From positions 13,750,001-13,814,000 of the forward strand of contig NC_134152.1 of NCBI RefSeq assembly GCF_033958435.1: DNA of 64,000 nt, in the 5' to 3' direction. The position numbers and the translations under genes were made by a program. The stretch comes from Carettochelys insculpta. Lineage: Eukaryota; Chordata; Testudines; Carettochelyidae. The notes beneath the pieces are model-generated. The model saw nothing but the letters and a program-made list of their open reading frames with translations, did no database searches and was not told the DNA's origin. Below are positions 1 through 10,493 of this stretch, in pieces; within the stretch, counting starts at the first letter, position 1, and the number at the start of each line of letters is the position of its first letter.

Positions 1-95
1 TGGAGCGGAAAGCCTTTCTCACCAGCGATACCTCTGTCAGCTGAGGAATGGCCAATCGGGCTACTACTTAGTGCCGGCAGGAGTCCCTTTTCATC

Positions 96-859
96 TGAGT
101 CTTTAACTGCTAGGACAGACTGTCCCTTCGCAGTGGGCAGCCAGGGTGGCTGACAGATGCCCCAGGAGTCCGCCCCTTGGCAGGCATCCAAACTAAACAC
201 TCAGTTTCCAGCACACTAGTATTGCTGACCGTAAGAGGTTAATTAGCCAAAGCTGGCTAAGATTCTTTGGTTGTGTTTGGCTTGATGCTATTACTGGAGG
301 AATCAGGCATATGCGTAATGGTTACTATGATTTATTATAATAGAAAGTTTAGCATGCAAGAGATGTTAACTTATAGGTGATTTGGATGATTAAGCTTAAC
401 ATTAGTTACCAATCATATAAAACTTAACTTTGGTTACAACAACAATGACTTGATTGTAACAACTGGTTACAAGAATGACTTGATTATAACAACATTAATT
501 CAATACACCTACCATATTATATGCGCACAAAAGAACACCTAGCAGGTATAATTCTCACCCTTGCATTGTCTGACTCTGGCGTTACCATCGTCTGTCACTC
601 AATCCCTCAGGAAGACGAGTATGAGGAGGGCGTCCCCTTACCTCGGGAGGCAAAGGCCCATCCTGACCAGCAGGTTAGGCAATTGCAGCTCAGCTTGTGT
701 CTGCTGCCAGGTCCTATTTTATACCCCACTGGTTATGTACACCCTTCCTTATCCGAAGATGCCAATTGTACTGGTTCGCCTTTGTGAAGCCAGTTCTTAC
801 AAGGGAATTGCAAACTTAATTTACACTTGTAAGACAGAGATAACTAAGTCATTAAGACA
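96..859 (-). repeat. LTR copy 1, part 1 (retroviral-type LTR, reverse orientation)
   Basis: This stretch is homologous to 35737-36460 further along the window, starting at the shared TGAGTCTTTAACTGC. Read on the minus strand it has LTR signals: a TATA-like box (plus-strand 714-725) and, downstream of it, AATAAA (plus-strand TTTATT at 331-336), and it ends in CA. A CR1 LINE interrupts it at about 859 and it resumes at 2351. No primer-binding site is evident beyond the CA end, so a solo or truncated LTR is likely. The LTR identity is inferred from these signals and from the second copy. Confidence 0.6.
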
Positions 860-2350
860 CCCTAGAATACTCAAGGAGCTGATAGAGGAGGTATCTGAGC
901 CTTTATCTATCATCTTTGGGAAATCATGGGAGACAGGATACATTCCAGAAGACTGGAAAAGGGCAAATATAGTGCCCATCTATAAAAAGGGGAATAAGAA
1001 TAACCCAGGAAACTACAGGCCAGTCAGCTTAACTTCAGTGCTAGGAAAGATAATGGAGAAGGTAATTAAAGAAATCATCTGCAAGCACTTGGAAGGTAGT
1101 AAGGTAATAGGAAACAGCCAGCATGGGTTTGTAAAGAATAAATCTTGTCAAACTAATCTGATAGCTTTCTTTGATAGGATAACAAGCCTTGTGGATAGGG
1201 GAGAAGCAGTAGATGTGGTATACCTAGACTTTAGTAAAGCATTTGATACGGTCTCTCATGATATTCTTATCACAAAACTAGGCAAATACAATTTAGATGA
1301 GGCTACTATAAGATGGGTGCATAACTGGCTGGATAACCGTACCCAGAGAGTAGTTCTTAATGGTTCTCAATCCTGCTGGAAAAGTATAACAAGTGGGGTT
1401 CCGCAGGGGTCTGTGTTAGGACCGGTTCTGTACAATGTCTTCATCAATGATTTAGATATTGGCATAGGAAGTACGCTTATTAAGTTTGCAGATGATACCA
1501 AGTTGGGAGGGGTTGCAACTGCTTTGGAGGATAGGGTCATAATTCAAAATGATCTGGATAAATTGGAGAAATGGTCTGAGGTAAACAGGATGAGGTTTAA
1601 TAAGGACAAATGCAAAGTGCTCCACTTGGGAAGGAACAATCAGTTTCACACATACAGAATGGGGAAAGACTGTCTAGGAACAACTACAGCAGAAAGGGAT
1701 CTAGGGATTATAGTGGACCACAAGTTAAATATGAGTCAACAGTGTGATGCTGTTGCAAAAAAAAGCAAACATGATTCTGGGATGCATTAACAGGTGTGTT
1801 GTGAACAAGACACGAGAAGTCATTCTTCTGCTCTACTCTGCGCTGGATAGGCCTCAGCTGGAGTATTGTGTCCAGTTCTGGGCACCGCAGTTCAAAAAAG
1901 ATGTGGAGAAACTAGAGAGGGTCCAGAAAAGAGTGACAAGAATGATTAAAGGTCTAGAGAATGTGACCTATGAGAAAAGGTTGAAAGAATTGGGCTTGTT
2001 TAGTTTGGAAAAGAGAAGATTGAGGGGAGACATGATAGTGGTTTTCAGGTATCTAAAAGTGAGTCATAAGGAGGAAGGAGAGAACTTGTTCTTCTTGGCC
2101 TTTGAGGATAGAACAAGAGGCAACAGGCTTAAACTACAGCAAGGGAGGTTTAGGTTGGACATTAGGAAAAAGTTCGTAACTGTCAGAGCGGAGGTTGTGG
2201 AATCTCCATCGCTGGACATATTTAAGAACAGGCTAGATAGATGTCTATCAGGGATGGTTTAGATAGTACTTGGTTCTGCCACTGGGGCAGGAGGCTGGAC
2301 TCGATGGCCTCTCGAGGTCCCTTCCAGTCCTAGTGTTCTATGATTCTATG
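860..2350 (+). mobile_element. CR1 LINE, 5'-truncated, inserted in an LTR
   Basis: Non-LTR retrotransposon of the chicken-repeat-1 family. It holds the reverse transcriptase C-terminal half and the short 3' UTR that ends in the typical CR1 tail (TTCTATGATTCTATGA at the 3' end). The homologous uninterrupted LTR at 36455-36470 shows the empty site, so both junctions can be placed to within a few bases; GACA occurs at both edges (856-859 and 2350-2353) and may be a short target duplication. The 5' truncation is usual for CR1. Confidence 0.9.
862..2262 (+). pseudogene. CR1 reverse transcriptase fragment (frameshifted)
   Basis: The reading frame encodes the palm and thumb of a CR1-type reverse transcriptase: an NYRPVSLTS motif, a SKAFDTVSH motif, SGVPQGSVLGP and the catalytic FADD box at 1485-1496. 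The frame is broken at a run of eight A at about 1757-1764; the C-terminal domain resumes in another frame from 1744 to 2262. The endonuclease and N-terminal part are absent because the copy is 5'-truncated. The open frame that seems to begin at 561 is LTR sequence read through by chance; the LINE part starts near 862. Confidence 0.88.
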
Positions 2351-2573
2351 ACATTCTTTTCGTATGGGTGTGAGATTCCTCTCCTGGGACAATGTGTAGG
2401 CATATCAATTACCAGTACCAGCCAAGGGCAGCCTGAGACCCTAGTTACCAGCTGGCCTGCTTGCCCTCATTATCTTGTTTCTTCCGTTGTCCAGAGTCAT
2501 GATGAGGTAGCACATTTGTGCCCTGAGGCATCAAAGACTGCGCTTGAGATTAGCACATCTATGCTAATCAGAC
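2351..2573 (-). repeat. LTR copy 1, part 2 (U3 side)
   Basis: This continues the LTR beyond the CR1 insertion and matches 36462-36695 of the second copy, including the segments around ATGATGAGG and GCATCAAAGAC. It then stops matching, about 230 bases short of the end of the second copy, so this LTR is truncated on its U3 side or was cut by the retroviral remnant that follows. Confidence 0.6.
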
Positions 2574-2578
2574 AATGA

Positions 2579-2813
2579 AATCTCAAAAAATAGCCTACAG
2601 GGCTAGCCAAATTTCACCTAAAATCACAGACCTTGGGTATATGTGTTACAGTGCTTTTAGTAACTTAATATGAATCGTACTAACCCTTGGGAAGTTGCAG
2701 ACAATTATGCAGATTTAGAAACTCCCCAGGGAGCAATGCTGTTCTGCATTCTTGTAGTCATTATCTTGTTAGTGGTAGTGTGCTGGAAGCCAAAGTTTTA
2801 AAGACAAACCACT
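2579..2813. other. Retroviral internal-region remnant
   Basis: About 235 bases between the LTR fragment and the env remnant. A short open segment after 2687 may be the end of another viral frame, but no motif is recognisable. Confidence 0.3.
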
Positions 2814-3832
2814 ATGCTGCTAATAATACTCATAGTTACGAGTTTCCTGACCTTCATGCAAGGAGGATGGGAACAGAATCTATGTGTAAACCTTTTTCAG
2901 GCAGTGGCACATGGGGGGAAACTTGAGCACTTGCTGGATATGTGCACATGGCCCCATACACCTGGAACAGGGATTCCCCATGATTGGCGTTCCCCTATCT
3001 TTTGATGAGTGGAACAATACCAAGCCCAGGGTACTGGCTGGAGTTCAGTATAGTCCACATAAGACTGCACTTGCAACCAACTAAGGTGGTCAGTGCCACC
3101 AACACCAGCTTCTCGGTAGGTGGCTGGACAATTCACGCCAATCAAATTGCCCCTGGACTATGTTGGTTGTGCGGAAGTCAGGCTTATAAGACTCTACTTC
3201 CCAGTGGGTTGGCACCTGTATTCTGGGATATATAATACCTGGCGTTCAAACCCTGCAGCAAGTAAGCTGTGAGGATGCCAGGAACCTAAACCATCATCGT
3301 GGCAAAAGATCTGTCAATCCCCTAGTCACTCGAAAAACGGGTCTCCCCCAGTTTGCATGCACTTTTCTACTGTGGCTAGGAATAAGTGAATTAGAAAAAG
3401 CCATTGTTAATATCTCAGCCACAACTGAAGCCATGGGAAATGTGACCATGGATGCACTTCAAGCACTAAAGGAAATTTCACAACTCTCCCAAGTCACTAT
3501 ACAAAATTGTACAGTCCTTGATTACTTGATAGCCTCCCAAGGTGGGATATGTGTGCTATTTAACTCCAGTTGTTGTGTTTATTTCTCCCAGGATAAGCGC
3601 ATTGAAACTGATATTTACAAAATTAAGTCAACTAACAGTTCTCCATCAGGTGGCCTCAGAAAACACTGATTGGGGTTTTGGTCGTATCTGGGCCTGGTTA
3701 ACCCCCTGGCTGCCTGATTTAGGGTTGCTTGTGAGAAAGATATTGTATGGAATCTTGTATGCTCTGATTGTCTTTATTGTTATATGCATTTGTCCTGCTA
3801 GTATTGCGCTGCTTACGTCTTTGCCTAACTAA
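2814..3832 (+). pseudogene. Endogenous retroviral env remnant (short surface part plus transmembrane subunit)
   Basis: Decayed envelope gene in at least three frames. It opens with a hydrophobic signal-peptide-like stretch (2814-2870), then a surface part with a CWLC motif at 3161-3172, the disulfide-exchange motif of gamma-type envelopes. The transmembrane part has the immunosuppressive-domain-like region followed by CX6CC at 3550-3576, then a tryptophan-rich stem and a hydrophobic anchor near 3740-3820. CWLC with CX6CC places it among gamma-like retroviruses. The frame shifts between the surface parts and again at about 3590-3660, and the surface subunit is far shorter than usual, so it cannot make a functional envelope as it stands. 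Confidence 0.75.
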
Positions 3833-3965
3833 AACCACTTGAAGCATCTCTGAGCTATGTAGAACAGAACTACAAATGATGGTACTTAGAGAAGTAGCCT
3901 GTGAGTGTGAGCCTCAAAAAAATATTAAGGGTCTGATGAATATAGAGGTGCAAGCACAAGTGCTT

Positions 3966-3978
3966 ACAAGGGGGGGAA
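3966..3978 (+). other. Polypurine tract
   Basis: ACAAGGGGGGGAA lies directly before the LTR and after env, where the plus-strand primer of a retrovirus is expected. Confidence 0.7.
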
Positions 3979-4340
3979 TAAGGAGGAATGGAAAAATACT
4001 GCAAGGCGAGTAGACATGCCAGGGCAGGGAAATGGGGGGTGGGTGAAGGCCGAGTGAAAAAAATAAGGTGGCCTTGGAGGAAAGCTTATCAGAAAGTAGT
4101 CTGTGAGAAAGATGCGTTTAGCTCAGCATGACAATGTAACTGCAAGACTGGTTTAAGCCAGAAAATTCAGGTTTCCATATCTGTGTAACCCATAACAGAA
4201 CATTGTATGAGGTATATAAGGCAGACTGCACTTTGTTTTTGTTGAGAACTGGTCACCCCTTGCCTTTTCTCCCACGGCCATGTAAAATAAAGCAATTTTG
4301 TTAGCCAAACAATGATCCTGCCTGAATTTCTACATCAACA
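3979..4340 (+). repeat. 3' LTR of the truncated env-bearing provirus
   Basis: About 360 bases with TATATAAG at 4213-4220, AATAAA at 4286-4291 and an end in ...CATCAACA. Position after the polypurine tract, TATA-to-poly(A) spacing and the CA end identify it as an LTR. No 5' LTR partner is seen in the window, so only the 3' end of this provirus is present. Confidence 0.7.
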
Positions 4341-4717
4341 GAAACTACTTCCTTACTTTGTCAGACTTTTTTTTTTAAATCCCCTCTAGATTTTTGGTAC
4401 TTTACACTGAACACAGCACTGTATTTTCTGCTGGACTCTGCTGCAGCCTGTTTGCCCATGCTGGATTCCTAATAAGGTGTACAGTTGACTGGTCACTTCC
4501 TAACTGAAGTTCTCCTATAAACATGACCTTTGGATTTTACATGAGCCCATAACTTGGAAACAAGATGGCTGAGGCAACATCTCTTAGTGAACCACGTTCT
4601 GCTGGTGACAGAGCCAGGCCTGGCAGCCCCACACAACTCCTCCTGGGGTCTGGGCCTGAGGGTCCAGGTACGCCACCATGGAATAAGGAAAACTGTTCTG
4701 CTGTGGCTATGATGTGA
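4341..4717. other. No gene seen
   Basis: Ordinary sequence with a poly-T run near 4370; no exon or clear repeat boundary recognised. Confidence 0.5.
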
Positions 4718-4815
4718 AGAAGTGGGTCAGTCCCATGAAAGCTCATCACCTAATAAATCATTTTGTTAAAGCGCTACTGGCCTGCTGTTTTGCTTTGATA
4801 GAATACGGACTAACG
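4718..4815 (+). repeat. Penelope-like element tail
   Basis: It has the conserved order GAAGTGGGTC...CCCATGAAAGCTCATCACC...TAATAAATCATTTTGTT...GCTACTGGCCTGCTG...ATACGGACTAACGCGGC, which recurs at 8694, 15166, 44194, 44636 and 44888 in this window. The last of these are joined to Penelope reverse transcriptase, which identifies the family. Confidence 0.75.
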
Positions 4816-5860
4816 CGGCCACGGCTCCGTCACTGAGGACGACTCTGTGAGCGACAAAGTTTCTCCCGCTCTTGAAGTCGGTCCCTCGCGGAAAAAGGGT
4901 ATCATCGCATTCGCCTTGTTTGGCTCATGTCCTGGGCCCAGCGCTGCACCCTGCAGGGCCTCACTGGAGGCTGATTTCCCCCGGCCCCGCCGCTGACTCG
5001 GCAGGCGCGTGGCTGACTGAAGAGACACGTCAACCACCCAACCCTTCAGCCCAGGGGAGGCTGGACCCCGCGCCGCGCTGCTCTCGGCGCTCTGCCGGCG
5101 ACGCGCGGGCTTTCTGGCCTGCAGGGAACGTGCCCCTAGAACCCAGTCCCGGCCGCCACCTCAGCGGGGCGAGCTTAGCGCAGGCTCGGAGTCGCCGGGG
5201 TTCGCCCCAAGCGGTTGCCAGGCCCTGATTGGCCGGCGGCGCCCCCTGACGCGCTCGGCACTCGGCAATCTTGCCCTTCCGTGTGGCTACGCGGTGGAGG
5301 GGTTCAGCTGCCCGGTACTGGGCTGCGAGGCGGCCGCGGAGCAGCCGGCGCTTCGTTACTGCCCCCTCTCCGGTGAGTGCGCAGATCACGCCGCTTGCAG
5401 CGCAAAGCCCGCCCTGCTCCGGGGTGGGGAACCGCAGGAGCCCGTCCAAGCCTCTCCCCTCCGGAGAGCTCCCGGCCCGGCTTGGGCTTTCCCAGCGTGG
5501 GGCAGGCGGAGCTCCCTCGCCTGCGGGCCCTGAAGGAGCCTGAACTTCCTCGGGCGTGTGGACCCCCTTTCCCCGCCTCCGGGCCAGTGGGGCCCATCCC
5601 CCAGCAGCCGGGGCCTCCGAGGCCGTGCTACAGTCTTGCTCCGAAGCGCCCCCTCCGGGCAGCGGCCGGCAGCGGGGATGGGATGGCTCGAGGTGCACGC
5701 AGGTGTGTTTCGTGGGCGCATGCGCTTCCCGCCACCGCGTGCTCATTTGTTCCCTGTGTTTTCTCCTAACCTGTGTGCAGCGGAGCTCCCTCCTCGGTTG
5801 CACCGGGCGGGGGGGACTGGAGGGTCCAGTGATGGAGGTAAGTGGGCGTCCTGCCGCGGG
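4815..5860 (+). promoter_or_regulatory. CpG island, probable promoter and 5' UTR of ATF7IP2
   Basis: GC-rich stretch dense in undecayed CG dinucleotides, the only one in the window not inside a transposon. A strong donor (CCG|GTGAGT) lies at 5370/5371, a pyrimidine-rich acceptor ending CTGTGTGCAG at 5780, and a second donor (GGAG|GTAAGT) at 5837/5838. All point along the + strand, the same direction as ATF7IP2 exons 37 kb downstream. Linking the island to that gene is inference; it may also drive a neighbouring gene on the other strand. The many long open frames here are an effect of GC content. Confidence 0.65.
5781..5837 (+). other. Candidate non-coding 5' UTR exon
   Basis: A 57-base segment between a good acceptor (pyrimidine tract then TGTGCAG) and a good donor (GGAG|GTAAGT), inside the CpG island. 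The preceding exon would end at 5370. It would be a 5' UTR exon spliced towards the ATG-bearing exon at 42487. Only splice-site quality supports it. Confidence 0.4.
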
Positions 5861-6053
5861 GAAAGACTCAGCACTTCGCTGTTTGAAGAGGGTGTGAATG
5901 TCTGACTTTTATTTGCCTTCCTGAAAAAGGAGGTAAGGGGCGGGGAAGGGATTCGGTTTGTATTTATTTAAGTTTCAAAATTGAGTAGTTGTCTACATTA
6001 GCAAGTGGTACCCTGCATGGTTCGGAGAGAAACAAACCCTTCCTGCCCTGGAC
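5861..6053. other. No gene seen
   Basis: Start of the first large intron, with a further GGAG|GTAAGG donor-like site at about 5931; nothing else recognised. Confidence 0.4.
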
Positions 6054-6672
6054 TAAGATTGCCAGAGTTTTGCAAAACTTATTCAGGACAGGCAGCCCCA
6101 GCCGTGGGGTCCCTAGCATGGCCGCCTGGCCTGCGTAAGTTTTCAAAAAACGGGGAGGAGCTGGGAACTGGGGTCCCTGGCCGGGGGTGAGGAGGGACCC
6201 TGTAGCCTCACAGGATCCCTGCTGGGAGCAGGGAAGTTGTGGACCCTGCAGAACAGCAACTTGGAGCCAGCTGGGGTGTGGAGCCCCTGCCAGAATCCCC
6301 AGCCACATGATCCCTAGCTACAGCAGAGGGACCCCACAGCACTGTATCTTGAAGCCAGCTGGGACATGGAGCTCCCGCTGGCAGCCCCAGCTGCAGGAAC
6401 CCCAACTGAGGAGGGTGGGGGGGGCAGAGGGACTCTGCAGCCCCCCAGGATCCCCAGCTGGGAGCGGGGAACCCAACAGCCATGCTGGAAGCTGGCTGGG
6501 GTCCCTGCCTTGTCTGCAGCCCCAGCTGCAGCATGGAATTTCCCTGACAAATCCTGCATCCCCCATTTATGCAAAAATGTCCAGCAGGACATTTGTGCGT
6601 AAATGGGGGATGTGAGACTTTTCATGGAAATTTGAGACTGTTCCACACATTGGGGGACATCTGGCAATTCTA
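6054..6672. mobile_element. hAT-type non-autonomous element (MITE)
   Basis: Imperfect terminal inverted repeats (TAAGATTGCCAGAG at the left; TAGAATTGCCAGATG as reverse complement of the right end) are flanked by near-identical 8-base duplications, CCCTGGAC (6046-6053) and CTCTGGAC (6673-6680). Eight-base duplications are the hAT hallmark. The interior is GC-rich and made of degenerate repeats around GGATCCC, CAGCTG and GGAACCC; it has no transposase. Confidence 0.65.
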
Positions 6673-6680
6673 CTCTGGAC

Positions 6681-7558
6681 ACAATTACATCGGTATAAAG
6701 ACTCTCTACTAGTATAGCTATCCTAAATGTACAGTTTCTCACCTTTGCTCTGGTATAAAGGCCTCTACAGTAGAGCTTTTACCTGTACAGTTATTCCAAT
6801 TCTAAGTGAAATAGGTATGCCAACAAAACTGGATACAAGAGCTCATGTTGTGTCTTGCCAGACATTCTGTGAGGAGAGGAATGATGATGTCACAAGAGTC
6901 AACAAATAAAATTGACGTAGAAAGTTGCTTTTGTGTTTTTGACAGACTCTTATAACCTTTTATTTAGTTTTTTAAAATAACCAAGAGAATAGATTTTGGA
7001 TTGAATAGCTGTTGGTTAAGTAAGGCAACTGGTCTTATGATTATTGAAGACCTCAATTGCTTTAGCTAAAACAAAGACTTGAAATTTATTTAAAAATTTT
7101 TTAAGGTAAACAAAAGAAAATATCTACTAGAAATTAAAAAGCAGACAACCGACATTTTAAACAATAGCAGTTACAGATTTTTGCAAAATAAATGTAAGAA
7201 AATACAGAAGTTGTTTTGAAAATCAATAAAGTAAATTGACAAAACAACGCCTTATCACAATACACAGGGATAACTTACTGAGTCATTTTAACTTGTTTAC
7301 ACAAGGGAATATTGATGTGTATGTGAACTCTGACAGTTTCTTTATTAGCCCATCATTTAGACTAATTAAGTTTGGTAGCACTAAGTCAACCAAACAGTTC
7401 CAAAGTTGGACTCAGGAATATAGACTGTTTAAATACTACAAGTATTCAAAATTACCTCTTTCAGGTAACAGTTTTCATAGGTATGCCTTTCTACTCTCAC
7501 ACAGGCACATCACACATGGAACTCCAAATTTGCAGAAACTGACTAAAAATGATCATTG
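6681..7558. other. AT-rich intron, no gene seen
   Basis: Low-complexity AT-rich sequence. No splice-flanked open frame and no repeat boundaries were recognised. Confidence 0.5.
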
Positions 7559-7851
7559 TTATATGCCACTAGTTCTCAAACTGTAGTTTGCGAACCACTA
7601 GTGGTAAGCTGCAAGGGTAGGAGCTTCCTCCCTTGCCCAGCGGGGAGCCTGCACCGTTGCTCCAGCCCTGCGGCGCCCCCTGTCCCCGTTAGGGTCTTGG
7701 CCAGCACCAGATTTCTTTGGCAGGGGCGGGAGGCGAGTAGAGCCCTGCAGGCTGCATCTGGCATGTGGGGGCAAGAAGTGTGGTGCCGTGTGCTGCTGCT
7801 CCCCCTTCCCCCCAGCTGGAGGAAAGGCAGCTCTAGAAACTACTTGTGCGA

Positions 7852-8074
7852 AGAACAACAAGAAGTCCTGTGGCATCTTATAGACTAACGTATTTTGGAT
7901 CACCTGCTTTCGTGGGCAAAGACCTGCTTCATCAGATGCAGATGCATCCACATCTGATGAAGTCGGTCTTTGGCCACAAAAACTTATGCTCCAAAATATC
8001 TGTTAGCCTATAAGGTGCCACAGGACTTCTTGTTGTTTTTGAAGATACGGACTAACATGGCTACCTCTCTGATA
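7852..8074. repeat. Two Penelope tails head to head (inverted pair)
   Basis: A minus-strand tail (7852-7943) and a plus-strand tail (7952-8074) share the landmarks CAAGAAGTCCTGTGGCA, TATAGACTAAC, CATCTGATGAAG and CTTATGCTCCAAAATATCTG in opposite orientation around a short spacer. Both match the Penelope tail at 17097-17195. Confidence 0.7.
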
Positions 8075-8693
8075 CTCAAGAGAAGGTTTTCCTGCTGTTC
8101 TCATTGGCCAAATTTCACAGCCCCAGTTGGGCCCTGGGGTTCCCCATGTCCCACCCAGCTCTCACAGCCCCAGTCAGCTCCTGGTGCTCCCACCTGCAGC
8201 CTGCTTCTGCACCCTCCTCCACGGGCAGGTGCAACTATCCCCAGCCTGCTCCTGCACCCTCGCTTACTCCTTTATCCTGTCTCCTGGCTAGATTCTGCAT
8301 CCTCTCTGTTGTCCAGACCCCTCACCCCCAGGCCACTCCTACACCAGCCCACCTTTCCAGACTCCCCACCCTCAGCCCACTCCTATATCCACCCTCCTGG
8401 CCAGACCTTGACTCCTAGACTGCTCCAGCACCTACCTTGCACCCAGACCCCTACCCTCACCCCCATCTCTATTCCACTCTCTGGCAGCCCTCTCCTGCAC
8501 ATGGAATCCCTCAGTTTTGGCTTCAACCTAGAGCAGAGTTGCCCAACCTATGGGTTGGGATCCAAACATGGGTTGCGACTACATTTCAGAAGGATCACCG
8601 GCTGGGTTAGGTGGCTCCACAGGTGGCTATTAAGAAGCCATTCTCACTCTTGAAGTGGTCCTCAACTTCCTAATAGGATTAACAGCTGTCAGG

Positions 8694-8815
8694 CAAAACA
8701 AAACAGCAGAAATATAGCACTTTAAAGACTAACAACATGATTTATTTGGTGATGAGGTTTATGGGACAGACCCACTTCTTCAGGCAGTTAATCCAATCAG
8801 TTACTTTGAGACCAT
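8694..8815 (-). repeat. Penelope-like element tail
   Basis: Reverse-orientation copy of the tail described at 4718, with AACAGCAGAAATATAGCAC, GGTGATGAGG and GACAGACCCACTTCTTCAG as landmarks. It lies inside the inner hAT element. Confidence 0.7.
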
Positions 8816-9044
8816 TTCAGCTGTAGGGCAGAGAAGTGCATACCTGAGGAGCATTGCCCAGCTTAGGTAAGGTGGGGGCCTGCAGCGGAGGTTGGGAAGG
8901 AGGGAGGGTAGACCTGATCAGCTCCCTGGCTTCTAGCCTTTGCAGGAAATGGGTTCCCCACAGCTGGTGCTGCTGGCTCGTGCTCTGCATCCCAGCCGGC
9001 TTCCAGCCATGGGGGTCCCTGTGCCTCCTCTAGTTCCCTGCAGC

Positions 9045-9610
9045 CTGTGAGTGACTCTCAGCCCCTGAGTGAGATACCCCTTGCCCCCTGGAGCCCCTGA
9101 GTGACTCCTTGCCCAAGTGTGACTCCTCTTGACCCCTCCAACCCCGAGTGACTCCAAGCCTCTGAGTGTCTCCTCTAGCCTCCTTCTGCCCCGAGTGACT
9201 CCTAGCCTCTGTGTGTGACTCTTCTAGCCCCTCCAGCCCCTGAGTTTGTCCCCTCTAGCTCCCTTCTGCCGCAAGTGACTCCAAGCCCCTGCGTGTGACT
9301 CCCCTAGCCCCTTGCAGCTCCAGAGTGACACCCTTAGCCCTCTTCAGGCCCTGAGTGACTCCTAGTCCTGAATGTGACTCCCCTAGCCCCCTGCAGCTAC
9401 TGAATGACTCCTAGCCCCGAGTGTGATCCCCCTGTACCCCCCCCTTCCAGCCCAAGTGCGACTCACATATCCCCCTGCAGACCCTGAGTGTGACTCTAGC
9501 CGCCTTCGGCCCCTGGGTGACTCCTAACGCTGGAGTGCAACTCCCCTAGCTCCCGCTATCCCCCTCCAGCCCCTGAGTTTGACTCCCCAAGCCCCTGAGT
9601 GTGGGGTTTA
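9045..9610. repeat. Minisatellite
   Basis: Degenerate tandem units of roughly 30 bases built on GAGTGTGACTCCCCTAGCCCC, alternating CCTGAGTGACTCC and CTGCAGCCC-type blocks. It sits inside the inner hAT element. Confidence 0.75.
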
Positions 9611-10493
9611 AGCTGGGGGAGCAGTTTGGGGATGAGCATCTTTTCCACCACCACAACTATAGTAAATGTAGTGTTATTTTATAAATACATTTCCCCTTTT
9701 CTATGAAATAACTTATGAATATATAAACATGAAGGGACACAATTTTATATTCTTGCCTCAGGTGCAAAATTAGCTAGTTAGGGCTCTGCTCTCCCCTGCT
9801 CTTTTTGAATTGCCTTGGGTCACCAAGTCCTCATGAATTGTCAGAATGGGTCCCTGTCTGGAAAAGGTTGGGAACTATTGCCCTAGAGCCTCGGGGGCCT
9901 CACAAAATCTGAGATCCTAAACCTGGGATCCCAAAAGAGTTAATCTGGACTGTGGGAAGCTCTGAAGTTTTGTTCTTTCTCTATCTTTTTCATCCCCCTG
10001 CTGTGGAGCTGGAGTGCCTGGGGAGTGAGGTATATCAGTTGTGGGCCACATCAGCGAGAGTTGGGGGTGTTGCTTTTGGGGAGGGGGATTGCCTCTTGCT
10101 TCTGTGGCCCCCGATTGATTTTGCTGTAGGTCGGTGGACCCAAGACCCAGAAAAAGTTTCCCTACACCTGCCATAAATAAAGACAATGTTGAAACCTTTT
10201 TGGGACATAAATTAATATTTAATGTTATTTAATACAAAGTTTGCTAAACTACAATGGTAAAGTTAAAGTTCCTAATCTGTTTATTTTTATTTTGATTATT
10301 ATTCCCTTTCTTACTGGTTACGTATGCCCCATTATGTTCTAGCTCCAGTTGCCTAATATGAATAATTTAGTATTTAAAGTATTTAGAGATAAATGAAGGC
10401 ATTTTGTCATTATGGATGGTGGCTGGTGGTCCATGGGAAAAGGTTTATGTTGAGGGTGGTAGGCCAAAAAGTTTGAGAACCGCTGCTATAGAC

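Larger units (their letters stand above)
8534..9880. mobile_element. Inner hAT element
   Basis: Inverted ends CAGAGTTGCCCAACCT and, from the right, CAATAGTTCCCAACCT. The flanks repeat CCTAGAGC (8527-8534 and 9882-9889), with one base of ambiguity at the boundary, giving a clear 8-base target duplication inside the outer hAT element. It carries a Penelope tail and a minisatellite but no transposase. Confidence 0.75.
7567..10485. mobile_element. Outer hAT-like element with nested insertions
   Basis: The left end CACTAGTTCTCAAACT and the right end AGTTTGAGAACCGCTG form the inverted repeat typical of Charlie-type hAT elements. Flanks TTATATGC and CTATAGAC agree at five of eight positions, a possible decayed duplication. 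It contains a Penelope inverted pair, CT-rich repeats (about 8110-8520) and a second hAT element. No transposase is seen. If the ends belong together, this is the older host of the nest. Confidence 0.5.

Noticed and set aside
561..861. N-terminal extension of the CR1 frame into the LTR
   Set aside because: The same sequence occurs without CR1 at 36227-36460, so it is LTR sequence that happens to be open.
4872..5905. Several long open frames in the CpG island on both strands
   Set aside because: They overlap in all frames, have no domain or similarity that I know, and are expected where stop codons are rare because of high GC content.
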